Source: Fibrobacter sp. UBA7003 (GTDB lineage: Bacteria; Fibrobacterota; Fibrobacteria; Fibrobacterales; Fibrobacteraceae). Taken from it: 64,000 nucleotides of DNA. Below, piece after piece: positions 16,663-25,524 of this stretch. The stretch is taken from the NCBI GenBank assembly GCA_002449765.1, contig DJXN01000014.1, forward strand, positions 186,001 to 250,000, read 5' to 3'. Under the pieces are notes generated by a model that worked only from the letters and a program-made list of their open reading frames with translations, was not told the origin of the DNA and did not search any database. Made by a program: the position numbers and the translations under genes. Numbering within the stretch: position 1 is the stretch's first letter; the number at the start of each line of letters is the position of its first letter.

Positions 16663-17670
16663 ATGTTTCTCCCCCTTCCCGACGATTTTCACGCGCACCT
16701 GCGCCAGGGCGAACTCATGCCCGGATACGTGCGCGACCTCGTGCAGCAATTCGGACGCGCCATCATCATGCCGAACACCGTTCCCGCGATGACAAGCGCG
16801 AAGGCGATAAGCGATTACAAGAAGCAAATTCTCGAAGCCGCGAAGGACGTGCGCCCCGACTTTGAACCGCTCATGACTTTCAAACTGAACCCGAACTACA
16901 CGGAACAGGACTTGAAGGACATGATGGCGGTGGGCGTTATCGCGGGGAAGTACTACCCCGCAGGCGTCACCACGAACAGTGCCGATGGCATCAGCGACTT
17001 CGAAGCGGTTTTCCCGGTAGTTGCGATGATGGAAAAGCTCGGGCTCGTGCTGTGCGTACACGGCGAAGAACCGGGCGAATTCTGCCTGGACCGCGAACCT
17101 GCGTTTATCAAGCGCGTCGAGACGCTTGCGGCAAAGTTCCCGAAGTTGAAAATCGTCTTTGAGCACCTGAGTTCCGCAAAGTCGGTCGAAACCGTCAAGA
17201 AGCTCCCCGCAAATGTGGCGGCGACATTCACGGTTCACCACCTGATGATGACTCTCGACGACGTCGTCGGAGACGCGCTCAGGCCGCACCACTTCTGCAA
17301 GCCGCTTCCGAAGCGACCAGAAGACCGTGCCGCCATCCGCGAGGCAGCCTTCAGCGGCAACCCGAAGTTTTTCCTCGGCACGGACTCCGCCCCGCACCAG
17401 CAGGGCAAAAAGGAATGCCCTTGCGGTGCGGCGGGCGTCTACAGCGCACCTGTCGCCGTCCCGCTCCTGGTACAGGAATTCGAACGCGCAGGCCACCTCG
17501 ACAAACTCGCCAATTTCATCGGCGGCTTCGGCGCCGATTTCTACGGAATCCCGCGGACCACAAAGCAGATTGAAGTCGTGAAAGAATCGTGGACCGTTCC
17601 TGAAGTAGTCAACGGAGTCGTCCCCCTCGCCGCCGGCCAGACGCTCGACTGGAAAATAAAGTCGCACTAA
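16663..17670 (+). CDS. pyrC: Dihydroorotase (PyrC type)
   Basis: A 335-residue class II dihydroorotase, which closes carbamoyl aspartate to dihydroorotate in pyrimidine synthesis. The metal site is readable: HAHLRQGE at the N-terminus, the carbamylated Lys in IAGKYYPAGVTTNS, His in VHGEEPGEF, His in VFEHLSS and Asp in LGTDSAPHQQGKK. The length fits the E. coli PyrC group rather than the longer AllB/PyrC type. It starts with MFLPLPDDFHAHL after AAAAGGA. It appears to be a single gene, with a terminator about 20 bp downstream. Confidence 0.95.
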   Translation: MFLPLPDDFHAHLRQGELMPGYVRDLVQQFGRAIIMPNTVPAMTSAKAISDYKKQILEAAKDVRPDFEPLMTFKLNPNYTEQDLKDMMAVGVIAGKYYPAGVTTNSADGISDFEAVFPVVAMMEKLGLVLCVHGEEPGEFCLDREPAFIKRVETLAAKFPKLKIVFEHLSSAKSVETVKKLPANVAATFTVHHLMMTLDDVVGDALRPHHFCKPLPKRPEDRAAIREAAFSGNPKFFLGTDSAPHQQGKKECPCGAAGVYSAPVAVPLLVQEFERAGHLDKLANFIGGFGADFYGIPRTTKQIEVVKESWTVPEVVNGVVPLAAGQTLDWKIKSH

Positions 17671-17689
17671 CAGAATCGACCGAGTTTGG

Positions 17690-17717
17690 AGACAGCCCTT
17701 TTAGGGGCTGTCTTTTT
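17690..17717 (+). terminator. Terminator after pyrC
   Basis: Stem AGACAGCCC / GGGCTGTCT with a six-base loop (TTTTAG), running into TTTTT. Confidence 0.9.
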
Positions 17718-17775
17718 GCTTATATCGCATTAAATTTTGAATTTAATGTTTCGCTCGCCTTAAAAAATATACATT

Positions 17776-18567
17776 ATGGAAGGATTTACCAACCTACAGG
17801 TTTTTATGGGATTCGTTCGCGCTATTCTTTACTACCTCACCATATTCACCGGGATGATCATTCTCGGAACGCCCTATATCATCTACAAGAGTATCTGCGG
17901 ACGCAAATCCGAAATCACGAACGTCTGCAGTTTCTATTTCAAGAATGTCATCTTCAAGTTGTTCGGAATCAAGATTGTCGTTGAAGGCAAGGAGAACATT
18001 CCCAAGGAAAGGGGATTCATCATCGTCGCGAACCACGCGAGTTTTCTCGATATCAACGTCATCTGGCCCGCACTCGGCAACACCGCCTTCATCGCGAAAG
18101 CCGCCCTCTGGAAAGCCCCGGTATTCGGCTGGGTACTCAACAGCATCGGCTGCATTCCCGTGCACAAGAACCCGCGCATGAATGCCGGCATGGGCAAACT
18201 CGTCCGGAAGCGCCTCGATGACAAGTACAACATCGCCGTGTTCCCCGAAGGCCACCGCAGCGAGGACGGCCGCATGTTCAAGTTCCAGAACGGCATCTTC
18301 CGTATGGCCAAGGACAACAAGCTTCCCCTGCTGCCCATAACGCTCATCGGCACCAACGAATGCCTCCCGAAGGTGAAGTGGACCATGAATCCAGGCGTAG
18401 TCCGCATTGTCGTCCACCCGCTCCAGACACCCGAAAGTTTCGAGAACACACCCATGAACGACTTGCGAGACGAGATGCACGACCTAATCGAATCCGCATT
18501 GCCGTACAAGCAGCAAGAAATTGCCCAAAAGAATTTAGACGCCGATACCGGCGCAAAGGAGGCCTAA
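17776..18567 (+). CDS. plsC: 1-acyl-glycerol-3-phosphate acyltransferase
   Basis: A 263-residue membrane acyltransferase that makes phosphatidic acid from lysophosphatidic acid. The catalytic NHxxxxD is in VANHASFLDI and the substrate motif in VFPEGHRSEDGRM. An N-terminal hydrophobic helix (about 10-34) anchors it. A Lys/Asp-rich short tail ends the protein. It lies one base before the RNase R gene and is probably co-transcribed with it, though no functional link is apparent. Its promoter is likely in the 60-bp gap after the pyrC terminator. Confidence 0.92.
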   Translation: MEGFTNLQVFMGFVRAILYYLTIFTGMIILGTPYIIYKSICGRKSEITNVCSFYFKNVIFKLFGIKIVVEGKENIPKERGFIIVANHASFLDINVIWPALGNTAFIAKAALWKAPVFGWVLNSIGCIPVHKNPRMNAGMGKLVRKRLDDKYNIAVFPEGHRSEDGRMFKFQNGIFRMAKDNKLPLLPITLIGTNECLPKVKWTMNPGVVRIVVHPLQTPESFENTPMNDLRDEMHDLIESALPYKQQEIAQKNLDADTGAKEA

Positions 18568-18568
18568 A

Positions 18569-20899
18569 ATGGCACAGCATTTACCTAGTGAAGATCAGAT
18601 TATTGCCATTCTGCGCGACGAACCGATGGTCGGTAGCCGCCTGCGCAGCGCACTCGGGCTGCCCAAAAAGCAGAAGATGGCTTTCAAGCAGCTGCTCGCC
18701 GACATGGTGGACCGAGGCCTCTTGAAGCGCACCAGCCACAAGGAATACCAGCTGGGAGACGGGGAAACCGTCGAGGAAAAGCGCGAGAAGCGCGTGAAGA
18801 AGATTGCGGAACAGTACCCCGAAGACAACCGCCGCCTGGGCGCACGTAGCCGCCGCCAGACGGGCAAGGAAAACGAGACCCGCGTGAAGCGCGGCATTCT
18901 GCACCAGACGGGCGAAGAAGAATGGGAAGTGCACGAACTCGAGACCGGCAAGGTATACGAGATGTGCCACCGCAGGCAGGCCCCGGGCAAGGAAGGCGAG
19001 ACCATCAGCTTTACGCTGTACCCGCACCCGAAACTCAAGCACAGCTACTTGGCAAAGGTCGACCGCAGCGCCGAAGCGATGAATATCAGCTGGGACGAAG
19101 TCAAGACAAAGTTCATGGAAGACGCGAACTTGCCCAAAGACTTCAGCCCCGCCATCAAGAAATATGTGGACAGCGTCAAGGAACCGTGCGGCAAGGACTT
19201 CAAGGGCCGCGTGGATTACAGGCAGCTCACGATTCTCTGTATCGACCCCGATGGCGCCATGGACCACGACGACGCCATTAGCGTGGAACGCACCGCAAAG
19301 GGCTACAGGCTGGGCGTGCACATTGCCGACGTGAGCTACTACGTACCCGAAGGGAGCGAACTCGACGAAGAGGCTTTGGAAAGGAGCTACACGCAGTACC
19401 TGCCGTGGACCGCCGTGCCGATGCTCCCGGACAAGCTTTCGAGCAATATTTGTAGCTTGCACCAGGGCGTGGACCGCTGCGCATTCACCTGCATGATGGA
19501 ACTCGACAAGCACGCGAACGTGCTCAGCTGGGATTTCCACCGCAGTATCGTGAAGATTACCAAGTCCATCACCTACGAGCAGGCAATGGAAATGATGAAG
19601 AACGGCGACGACGATATCAAGGCGCTCGCCGAGGTGACCGCACTCTTGAAGCAGAACCGCACCAAGGATGGCCTGCTGGAATTCCAGAGCACCGAATTCG
19701 GCTGCAAGTTCAACGAAAAGGGTGAACCGGAAAAGATTTACCCGCGCGTAACCGACGAATCAAATTCGTGGGTGGAAGAATGCATGCTCATCGCGAACAA
19801 CTGCTGCGCCAAGGAACTCAAGAAGCGCAAGCTCCAGGGCATTTACCGTATCCATGAAGCGCCGGATACCAAGGACATCATGGAACTGTATTACATGTAC
19901 CCGGATCTGTTCAAGGATTCTCCGGTGATGTTGCGCGACCTGGGCAAACCCCGCAGCGGCGACACGAACCTGAACCCGACGGCATTCAAGCTGTACGAAC
20001 ACTTGGTGAAGCGCGCCGCGGGCGACGAGACTTTGACCAACCGCATTCTACGCAGCATGCAGAAGGCACATTACGACAGCAACAGCTTCGGACACTTCGC
20101 GCTGAATTGGCAGGATTACGCCCACTTTACGAGCCCGATTCGCCGTTACGCCGACTTGTGGTGTCACCGTGAACTCGCGCGCAAGGGCAAGGAAATTACC
20201 GCCGAGCGCAAGAATAGCGTGATTGAAGTCTGCGACTTGATTTCGGCAAACGAAGTCAAGAACCAGAAGACCGAACGCATAGCCATCAAGGTGTGCAGCT
20301 GCTGGATTTTGAAGAGCCACATTGGCGACGACTTCGAGGCAACCGTCACGGGCATCGAAGAATGGGGAATCTACGTTTCTATCGCAGACCCGATTGCCGA
20401 AGGCCTGGTGCGTTTCCGCGACATTGCCGGCGATGACTTCTACGTATTCAACCCGGATCAGGGTCTTGCTTTTGGCAAGAAGAGCGGGCGTACGTTCCGG
20501 CGCGGCGACAAGGTGCTGGTGCGCCTTTTGCGGGTAGACCCGCTGCGCGGTCAGGCGGACTTCAGCATTATCGAAAAACTCTCTAGCGAACCGAAGAAGC
20601 GCCGCCGTCAGGGTGAATCTCGCGACGTTCATGAACGCGCGGACCGCGCCGCCGCGGCGGAAGCCCTCGGCTACGTGAGCCAGCCCGACGATGACCGCGA
20701 CTTCGATGACGACGCCCCGGAATATATCTCGGCACGCGGACACCGCAACCGTGGTGGACGCGGAGCCCGAAACCGCGACGACGACAACTTCCATGTCGCA
20801 AGCAAACCGCGCAAGACCAAGGGCGCCAAAGGTCCCAAGGCTTTCGGCGAAAAGCTCGCAGGCAAGCGCGGAGGCAGGGGCAGAAGCGGCAGAAGATAA
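18569..20899 (+). CDS. rnr: Ribonuclease R
   Basis: A 776-residue 3'-5' exoribonuclease that degrades structured RNA. Order of domains: N-terminal winged helix (about 1-60, LRDEPMVGSRLRSALGLPKK), cold-shock domains (about 85-200), the RNB catalytic domain (about 210-545) with the metal-binding CIDPDGAMDHDDAISVE, an S1 domain (about 585-675, DDFEATVTGIEEWGIYVSI) and a basic/acidic low-complexity tail rich in Arg and Gly (about 680-776). One normally conserved position reads DPDGAMDHDDA instead of DPxDAxDxDDA, with the acidic residues kept. It sits directly after plsC. Confidence 0.95.
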   Translation: MAQHLPSEDQIIAILRDEPMVGSRLRSALGLPKKQKMAFKQLLADMVDRGLLKRTSHKEYQLGDGETVEEKREKRVKKIAEQYPEDNRRLGARSRRQTGKENETRVKRGILHQTGEEEWEVHELETGKVYEMCHRRQAPGKEGETISFTLYPHPKLKHSYLAKVDRSAEAMNISWDEVKTKFMEDANLPKDFSPAIKKYVDSVKEPCGKDFKGRVDYRQLTILCIDPDGAMDHDDAISVERTAKGYRLGVHIADVSYYVPEGSELDEEALERSYTQYLPWTAVPMLPDKLSSNICSLHQGVDRCAFTCMMELDKHANVLSWDFHRSIVKITKSITYEQAMEMMKNGDDDIKALAEVTALLKQNRTKDGLLEFQSTEFGCKFNEKGEPEKIYPRVTDESNSWVEECMLIANNCCAKELKKRKLQGIYRIHEAPDTKDIMELYYMYPDLFKDSPVMLRDLGKPRSGDTNLNPTAFKLYEHLVKRAAGDETLTNRILRSMQKAHYDSNSFGHFALNWQDYAHFTSPIRRYADLWCHRELARKGKEITAERKNSVIEVCDLISANEVKNQKTERIAIKVCSCWILKSHIGDDFEATVTGIEEWGIYVSIADPIAEGLVRFRDIAGDDFYVFNPDQGLAFGKKSGRTFRRGDKVLVRLLRVDPLRGQADFSIIEKLSSEPKKRRRQGESRDVHERADRAAAAEALGYVSQPDDDRDFDDDAPEYISARGHRNRGGRGARNRDDDNFHVASKPRKTKGAKGPKAFGEKLAGKRGGRGRSGRR

Positions 20900-20919
20900 C
20901 CGCAGATGCAAGGAGTAGG

Positions 20920-21855
20920 ATGTCTAGCTACAAGAAAATCGCGCTCTATGCAAGCTACCAGACCGGGAAAGACCTTCCCGGCTACGTCCGCTTTGCACTT
21001 TCGCATCTCGCGAGAACCGATTTCCATGTCGTGCTTCTGACAAACGAGCGTGAATTCTCGCAGGAATCGCTCGAATTTATCGCCGACAACGATATCGAGC
21101 TGTTCCTCACGCAAAATCACGGGTTCGATTTCGGTATGTGGCACCGCTATCTCAAGCTCAAGGTGAACAGCCCGGTAGCCAACGGCACGCAGAGCGCCAT
21201 GGGCAGCCTTGACCGTCTCCTCGTGCTGAACGATTCCATCGTCTACTTCCAGGACAACTTCGAGAAATTCTTCGCCGAAGCGGAAAGAAGTAACGCCGAT
21301 GTAGTCTCGCTCACCCGGAGTGATGAGTTCTGTCCGCACCTGCAATCATTCTTCCTTTATCTGAAACAACCCGCCCTCGGCGCATTCTTCATGCACCTGT
21401 TCGAAACTCCCGAGCAGGAAAGTTTCGAAGCGACAGTCCGCCACATGGAAGTGGGATTGAGCGAAAAGTTTATCGAAGCAGAAGTCCGCATGGAAGCCCT
21501 CTTCCCGACGGATCGCAATCCGATATTTGCATACGGGGAACTGCTCGAACAGGGCTTCATCAAGCGCAAGCTCCTGCAGCGCCGTTTCAGTTTCGACGAG
21601 AAAAAGCACTTTATCCGCATGGGCGCCAAGGACGCGCTCAACACCGACTACGCATCGCTCGTCAAGCAGGCCGGACTCGCGCCGGACTTCAAGGAAGAGT
21701 GGCTGCCCGCACCGGTGGATTCCAGCGTAAAGCACAAGGCCGACCTCGTATGGGAAGGCGCTTTCGACAAGTTCGGGTGGCCGCTGCTGCGCACGGCCAT
21801 CAAGGCCAAGTACAAGCTGCTCGGCAGGCCGCTCGAAGGCGACGAGTACAAGTAG
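20920..21855 (+). CDS. Rhamnan synthesis F-like protein
   Basis: A 311-residue protein resembling the rhamnan synthesis protein F (RgpF) family, involved in surface polysaccharide assembly. Typical blocks are IALYASYQTGKDLPGYVRFAL at the start (compare the HvfyD...Vh opening of the family), QNHGFDFGMWHRYL, and LVLNDSIVYFQDNFEKFFAE followed by DVVSLTRSDEFCPHLQSFFLYL. No signal or membrane segment is seen, so it is cytoplasmic. It follows rnr by 20 bp. The sugar and the linkage cannot be told from sequence. Confidence 0.75.
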   Translation: MSSYKKIALYASYQTGKDLPGYVRFALSHLARTDFHVVLLTNEREFSQESLEFIADNDIELFLTQNHGFDFGMWHRYLKLKVNSPVANGTQSAMGSLDRLLVLNDSIVYFQDNFEKFFAEAERSNADVVSLTRSDEFCPHLQSFFLYLKQPALGAFFMHLFETPEQESFEATVRHMEVGLSEKFIEAEVRMEALFPTDRNPIFAYGELLEQGFIKRKLLQRRFSFDEKKHFIRMGAKDALNTDYASLVKQAGLAPDFKEEWLPAPVDSSVKHKADLVWEGAFDKFGWPLLRTAIKAKYKLLGRPLEGDEYK

Positions 21856-21859
21856 CCCG

Positions 21860-22015
21860 TCACTTTACTTTAAACAAAGTGGTTACCTGGATGGAATCTT
21901 TCTCCTCCTGTTTCCCCTCATATCGAGTATATTCCAGAGTCCAGGTAACCGTAGTATCTAATTCTAGCGTGTTATTGCTTTCAATCAGGCAATAATTGAA
22001 CCTTGGGGCACCACT
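21860..22015 (-). pseudogene. Possible remnant of a lost gene (C-terminal fragment)
   Basis: A 51-codon open stretch with no start codon reads as a plausible protein end (SGAPRFNYCLIESNNTLELD, later TVTWTLEYTRYEGK, ending TLFKVK). A TATATTTTG box lies just upstream, near 22030. It may be what is left of a deleted gene, or a chance frame. Confidence 0.25.
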
Positions 22016-22118
22016 TCACTGGCCAAAATATAATTTGTTTCGGATAAAATAAAACAGGCAATTTTCGCCTTGCAGGAATCGTGTATACAAAGTCACAGGA
22101 TTTTGCGCGACTTTATTT

Positions 22119-22643
22119 TTAATAAGCCAGCTGTACTCCAATAGACGGGGAGACGGGAACTTCCGAGGGCCAACTGAGCGGAGAAAGAACCTTTATGTTA
22201 ATTCCGACATGGCGGTTGATATCGTAGTTGATACCAGCGGCAGCATGCACCAGTTGCCCGGTCTTGTAGTTATCGGCAATGTTAATCGTCAAACCGACAA
22301 TCCCATGCCAATGGGTTCCGCCCAAGTAAAAGAGTACCGGAATTCGAATAAAGGAAGCAACGAAGGCGTCGTACTGAAGGCTACCCTGCACGTAGAACGT
22401 CCTGGGTTCGTTCATGTAGTAGCGCACGCCTGCACCGAAAATCACGGCACCGATTTCACCGAAGGCCCGGAACCTCGAGCCCAATTCCGTTTTTTCTGTC
22501 GGAGCTAGCGCCTGTGTCTGATTTTCCACTGCCGCCGTTTCGGTTGCAGCATTTTCCACAACATCGGCAGAAGATTCTTCCGCAATCTCATCGCAAAGGG
22601 CGAAGCCCGCACACAAAAAAATTATGGACATGATTTTCTTCAT
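22119..22643 (-). CDS. Predicted outer-membrane beta-barrel protein
   Basis: A 174-residue protein with a signal peptide (MKKIMSIIFLCAGFALC), an acidic and Ala-rich linker (about 18-50) and a C-terminal half with alternating hydrophobic strands (FGEIGAVIFGAGVRYYM, YVQGSLQYDAFVASFI, GIVGLTINIAD, INYDINRHVGINIKVL) that ends in an aromatic residue (GVQLAY), as outer-membrane barrels do. The family is not recognised and its function is unknown. A Cys at the signal end could instead make it a lipoprotein. It has its own unit, transcribed towards the gap that follows the RgpF-like gene. Confidence 0.7.
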   Translation of the reverse strand: MKKIMSIIFLCAGFALCDEIAEESSADVVENAATETAAVENQTQALAPTEKTELGSRFRAFGEIGAVIFGAGVRYYMNEPRTFYVQGSLQYDAFVASFIRIPVLFYLGGTHWHGIVGLTINIADNYKTGQLVHAAAGINYDINRHVGINIKVLSPLSWPSEVPVSPSIGVQLAY

Positions 22644-22695
22644 GTCCGTAAATTAGATTATTCACTATCGGATGTCAATGAAGGCGCCGAAAACA

Positions 22696-22713
22696 GTGCG
22701 CCGGCCGGCGCAC
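22696..22713 (-). terminator. Probable terminator after yidC
   Basis: An 18-bp perfect palindrome GTGCGCC-GGCC-GGCGCAC just past the yidC stop, followed on the minus strand by TGTTTTCGG. Confidence 0.6.
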
Positions 22714-22720
22714 AGTTCAT

Positions 22721-24580
22721 TTATTTCTTCCTGACGATTTCGGCGTCTTTCACGTCCTTGCCTTTTAGCTTGTCAGAAACGGTGGCAGGGGCGTCCATCT
22801 TCTTGTGGATAACCTTGTACTGGATAATGCTCCAGATATTGCCGACAATCCAGTAGAGCACGAGACCCGAAGGCATCACGGCACTGAACAGGAACATCAT
22901 CGCAGGCATCATCCACACCATCATCTTCTGCTGTGCAGGATCCATGCCGGCACTGGAGCTCATCGTCACCTTTGTCTGGAAATAGGTCGTCGCGACCATG
23001 ATCCACGGAAGAATTGCAAGGCCGGACGGCATGATGAACGGGATAGAGAATCCGCTCCACACCACATCGCTACGGCTGAGGTCGCTAATCCAGAGGAAGG
23101 CGGGCATGCCACGCAGTTCCATGGCACGGCCGAGCACAAAGAAGAGGCCCATGAAAATCGGCATCTGGATGAGCATCGGGAGGCAACCGCCCGTGCAGCT
23201 CGAAAGCGGATTCACGCCGTTCTTCGCATAGAGTTCCATAATCGCAGCCTGCTTCTTCTGCGGATCGGTCCTGTACTTCACGTTTATTTCGTCCAGCTGC
23301 GGCTTGAGCGAAGCCATACCGCGGGTAGACTTGATCTGCTTTACCATAAACGGAGTCGTAAGGCCGCGCACCACGAACGTAATGAGGATAATCGCCACGC
23401 CGTAGTTCGGGATAAGGCCATAGAAGAACTTGAGGAGTTTCAGGAGCCACTTGCAAATCCACACGAACCAGACGCTGGAACCGGGGAACCACTTGGAACC
23501 CGTCACGATTACCTTCTCGTAGCCCTGACCGAGCGATTCGACTTCGTCCCACTGGAGCGGGAGCACCATGAAACTGTAGGCCACGGAATCTGCGCCGCGG
23601 GTCTCGTCCGCGATAGTGAGCCTGTAGGTCCCCGGATCCGTATTCGCTTCGGTCGGGACCTCGACATGCTTCGCGTTCACCTTGGCAGGGACAGGCTTGT
23701 CGAACTGGACCGACATGGCGACATACTTGCGGCGCATGCCCACCCAGTAGTAGTTCGCATCGTCGAACGTCATCGCATCGGAGAACGTTTCTCGTTCGGT
23801 CATCTCGTTATCCCTGTAGATGACTTCGCTGAAGAAGTAGCTTGCACCGCCAAGGCTCTTGCCCTTCGGAATAGCCTCAGTTTCCCTCATGCCGCCCTTC
23901 CAGGAAAGTTCGTAGGCGGCAGGCTTGAACCCGACAAAGCGATTCACCTGGCGCACGGCGGCCCCATCCTTCGTAAAGCCGTAGCTGCGGATAACCTTGT
24001 TGCCGTTCGCATCCGTGAACGTGAACTGCACGCTCGTATCGGAATCCACCACGATCCATTCGGGAGCATCCACCGCAAAGAGGGCGTCGGTCAGGTCGGC
24101 GGCTCCGAGTTTCAGGTCGAGGGCGCCGAGCGCCGTATCCTGGATGAGTTCGGGATAGTTGCCGGCGGTATCCTTCAGCGCCTTCACGATGACGCTCTGC
24201 ACCTTGCCGCCCTTGTTGGAAAGCGTCATGATGAACTTGTCCGTCTCGACGGTCACGGTACGCGGAGCAACCGCGGGTACCACCGGAGCGGCGCTGTCGG
24301 CTGCTGCGGTCACAGAGTCGGACGCCACAGCGTCAGAAGCCTTGGCGGAATCGTCTTGAACGGCGCCGAGTACGGGAGGAGCCTTCTCCTCCGGTGCGGT
24401 CGCAGGGAGAACCAGTTCGGAGGCGCCATTCTGGGCGCTTTCGACCTGGGCGGCAGCCGCTTTCGCCTGGGCTTCGGCCTTCGCCTTGGCCTGTGCCTCG
24501 GCATTTGCGGAATTCATAGTCATCCACCAAATGACAATCACCGCCATGAGGATGGAGCCAATAATCGTATTCTTGTTCAT
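22721..24580 (-). CDS. yidC: Membrane protein insertase YidC
   Basis: A 619-residue YidC, which inserts and folds inner-membrane proteins alone or with SecYEG. It is the long Gram-negative form: an N-terminal membrane segment (IIGSILMAVIVIWWMTMNS), an Ala/Glu/Lys-rich linker (about 27-100), a periplasmic beta domain (about 105-370) and the conserved C-terminal five-helix core (about 385-590) with YGVAIILITFVVRGLTTPF, LSSCTGGCLPMLIQMPIFMGLFF and MPAMMFLFSAVMPSGLVLYW. It overlaps yidD by four bases and lies in the classical rpmH-rnpA-yidD-yidC order. Confidence 0.95.
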   Translation of the reverse strand: MNKNTIIGSILMAVIVIWWMTMNSANAEAQAKAKAEAQAKAAAAQVESAQNGASELVLPATAPEEKAPPVLGAVQDDSAKASDAVASDSVTAAADSAAPVVPAVAPRTVTVETDKFIMTLSNKGGKVQSVIVKALKDTAGNYPELIQDTALGALDLKLGAADLTDALFAVDAPEWIVVDSDTSVQFTFTDANGNKVIRSYGFTKDGAAVRQVNRFVGFKPAAYELSWKGGMRETEAIPKGKSLGGASYFFSEVIYRDNEMTERETFSDAMTFDDANYYWVGMRRKYVAMSVQFDKPVPAKVNAKHVEVPTEANTDPGTYRLTIADETRGADSVAYSFMVLPLQWDEVESLGQGYEKVIVTGSKWFPGSSVWFVWICKWLLKLLKFFYGLIPNYGVAIILITFVVRGLTTPFMVKQIKSTRGMASLKPQLDEINVKYRTDPQKKQAAIMELYAKNGVNPLSSCTGGCLPMLIQMPIFMGLFFVLGRAMELRGMPAFLWISDLSRSDVVWSGFSIPFIMPSGLAILPWIMVATTYFQTKVTMSSSAGMDPAQQKMMVWMMPAMMFLFSAVMPSGLVLYWIVGNIWSIIQYKVIHKKMDAPATVSDKLKGKDVKDAEIVRKK

Positions 24581-24837
24581 CTCTTTTCCTTTCTAGGCGG
24601 CACCGGGTCGTAGCCGCCCTTGCAGAAGGGGTTGCATCTCAAAACTCTAAAAACCGCAAGATAGAAACCTTTGAAGGGGCCGTGAATGCGGATCGCCTCG
24701 ATTGCATACTGCGAACATGTCGGCCGGAACCGGCACACCCCGTGGAAGAAATACGGGTGGATCAACTGGTAGAGGCGGATCGGCGCGATGAGCACCTGCG
24801 AAAACGCCCAGCTAACCTTCTCCATAACCTTCCGCAT
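24577..24837 (-). CDS. yidD: Membrane protein insertion factor YidD
   Basis: An 86-residue protein that helps YidC-dependent insertion. The family blocks HPYFFHGVCRFRPTCSQYAIEAIRIHG and LRCNPFCKGGYDPVPP are intact, including the conserved Cys residues. The start is uncertain: in-frame ATGs at 24849, 24837 and 24825 all overlap the rnpA end, and I take 24837. It overlaps yidC by four bases at its 3' end. Confidence 0.93.
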   Translation of the reverse strand: MRKVMEKVSWAFSQVLIAPIRLYQLIHPYFFHGVCRFRPTCSQYAIEAIRIHGPFKGFYLAVFRVLRCNPFCKGGYDPVPPRKEKR

Positions 24838-25183
24838 TCCCTGCCGCACCCCATTCCATTTTGCGGAATATCTTGGCCGCAGATTCCCGAAGCCTCTCGG
24901 CAGTCATCGTTTCGGAACTATCGTTCACGATGACCATCGCCCACACGGGCTTTTCTATCGCGGGAATCATCCCGAAGAAGAGAGGACGCAGGATCCTGCG
25001 GCAACGGTTGCGGTAAACCGCATTCCCGTTCTTCTTTTTGGCCAAAAAGCAAAAACGACAAGAACCGTCCGGGCTTTCAATCCACCGCATCGACAAAGAC
25101 GGAGAGCGGACGAATTTTCCCTGGACGGCTACTTGCCGGTAGGCTGGCTGATTCGGCAGCCGGTAAGAACGCAGTGCGGCCAC
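24812..25183 (-). CDS. rnpA: Ribonuclease P protein component
   Basis: The protein subunit of RNase P, which trims tRNA 5' ends. The RNR signature appears as NAVYRNRCRRILRPLFF, preceded by FLAKKKNG and followed by KPVWAMVIVNDSSETM, the order expected for RnpA. No suitable ATG exists; a GTG at 25183 (VAALRSYRLPN) gives 123 residues, close to the usual 110-125. The start is only 15 bases from the rpmH stop. The 3' end overlaps yidD by 14-38 bases depending on the yidD start. Confidence 0.88.
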   Translation of the reverse strand: MAALRSYRLPNQPAYRQVAVQGKFVRSPSLSMRWIESPDGSCRFCFLAKKKNGNAVYRNRCRRILRPLFFGMIPAIEKPVWAMVIVNDSSETMTAERLRESAAKIFRKMEWGAAGNAEGYGEG

Positions 25184-25197
25184 GAGGCCACCCCGAC

Positions 25198-25353
25198 TTA
25201 CTTCTTGTAGATGGAATCGCTGACAGTCAGACGCTTGCGGCCCTTGGCACGACGACGGCTCAGGACGGCGCGACCCCAACGGTCTTCCATGCGGGCCATA
25301 AAGCCCTGCTTGTTGGCACGCTTACGATTGTGAGGCTGGAAAGTTCTTTTCAT
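25198..25353 (-). CDS. rpmH: Ribosomal protein L34
   Basis: A 51-residue L34 ([19 protein letters not shown]...[16 protein letters not shown]), with the universal start [11 protein letters not shown]. It is slightly longer than the common 44-46 residues because of a C-terminal TVSDSIYKK. It opens the rpmH-rnpA-yidD-yidC cluster. dnaA is not next to it in this window: the upstream 170 bp hold no gene, and the next gene is the GGDEF protein. Confidence 0.96.
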   Translation of the reverse strand: MKRTFQPHNRKRANKQGFMARMEDRWGRAVLSRRRAKGRKRLTVSDSIYKK

Positions 25354-25524
25354 GATAAAACCTTTTTAAAATGCAAAATTTTGAGTTCCAAAAATAGCAA
25401 AAAATCTGCACAAATCAAGGGCGGGAAGCCGCTTTGGCTCCTTTTTTAACGGCCAGGGAGGATAACTCCCTAGACTTCCCCAACTAATCAACATTTTATT
25501 AACATTGTCGAAAAACGGGCCGGC

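Noticed and set aside
25422..25470. Stem-loops between rpmH and the GGDEF gene as a replication origin or DnaA-box region
   Set aside because: No repeated TTATCCACA-type boxes and no dnaA or dnaN next to rpmH; the stems are more likely gene-end structures.
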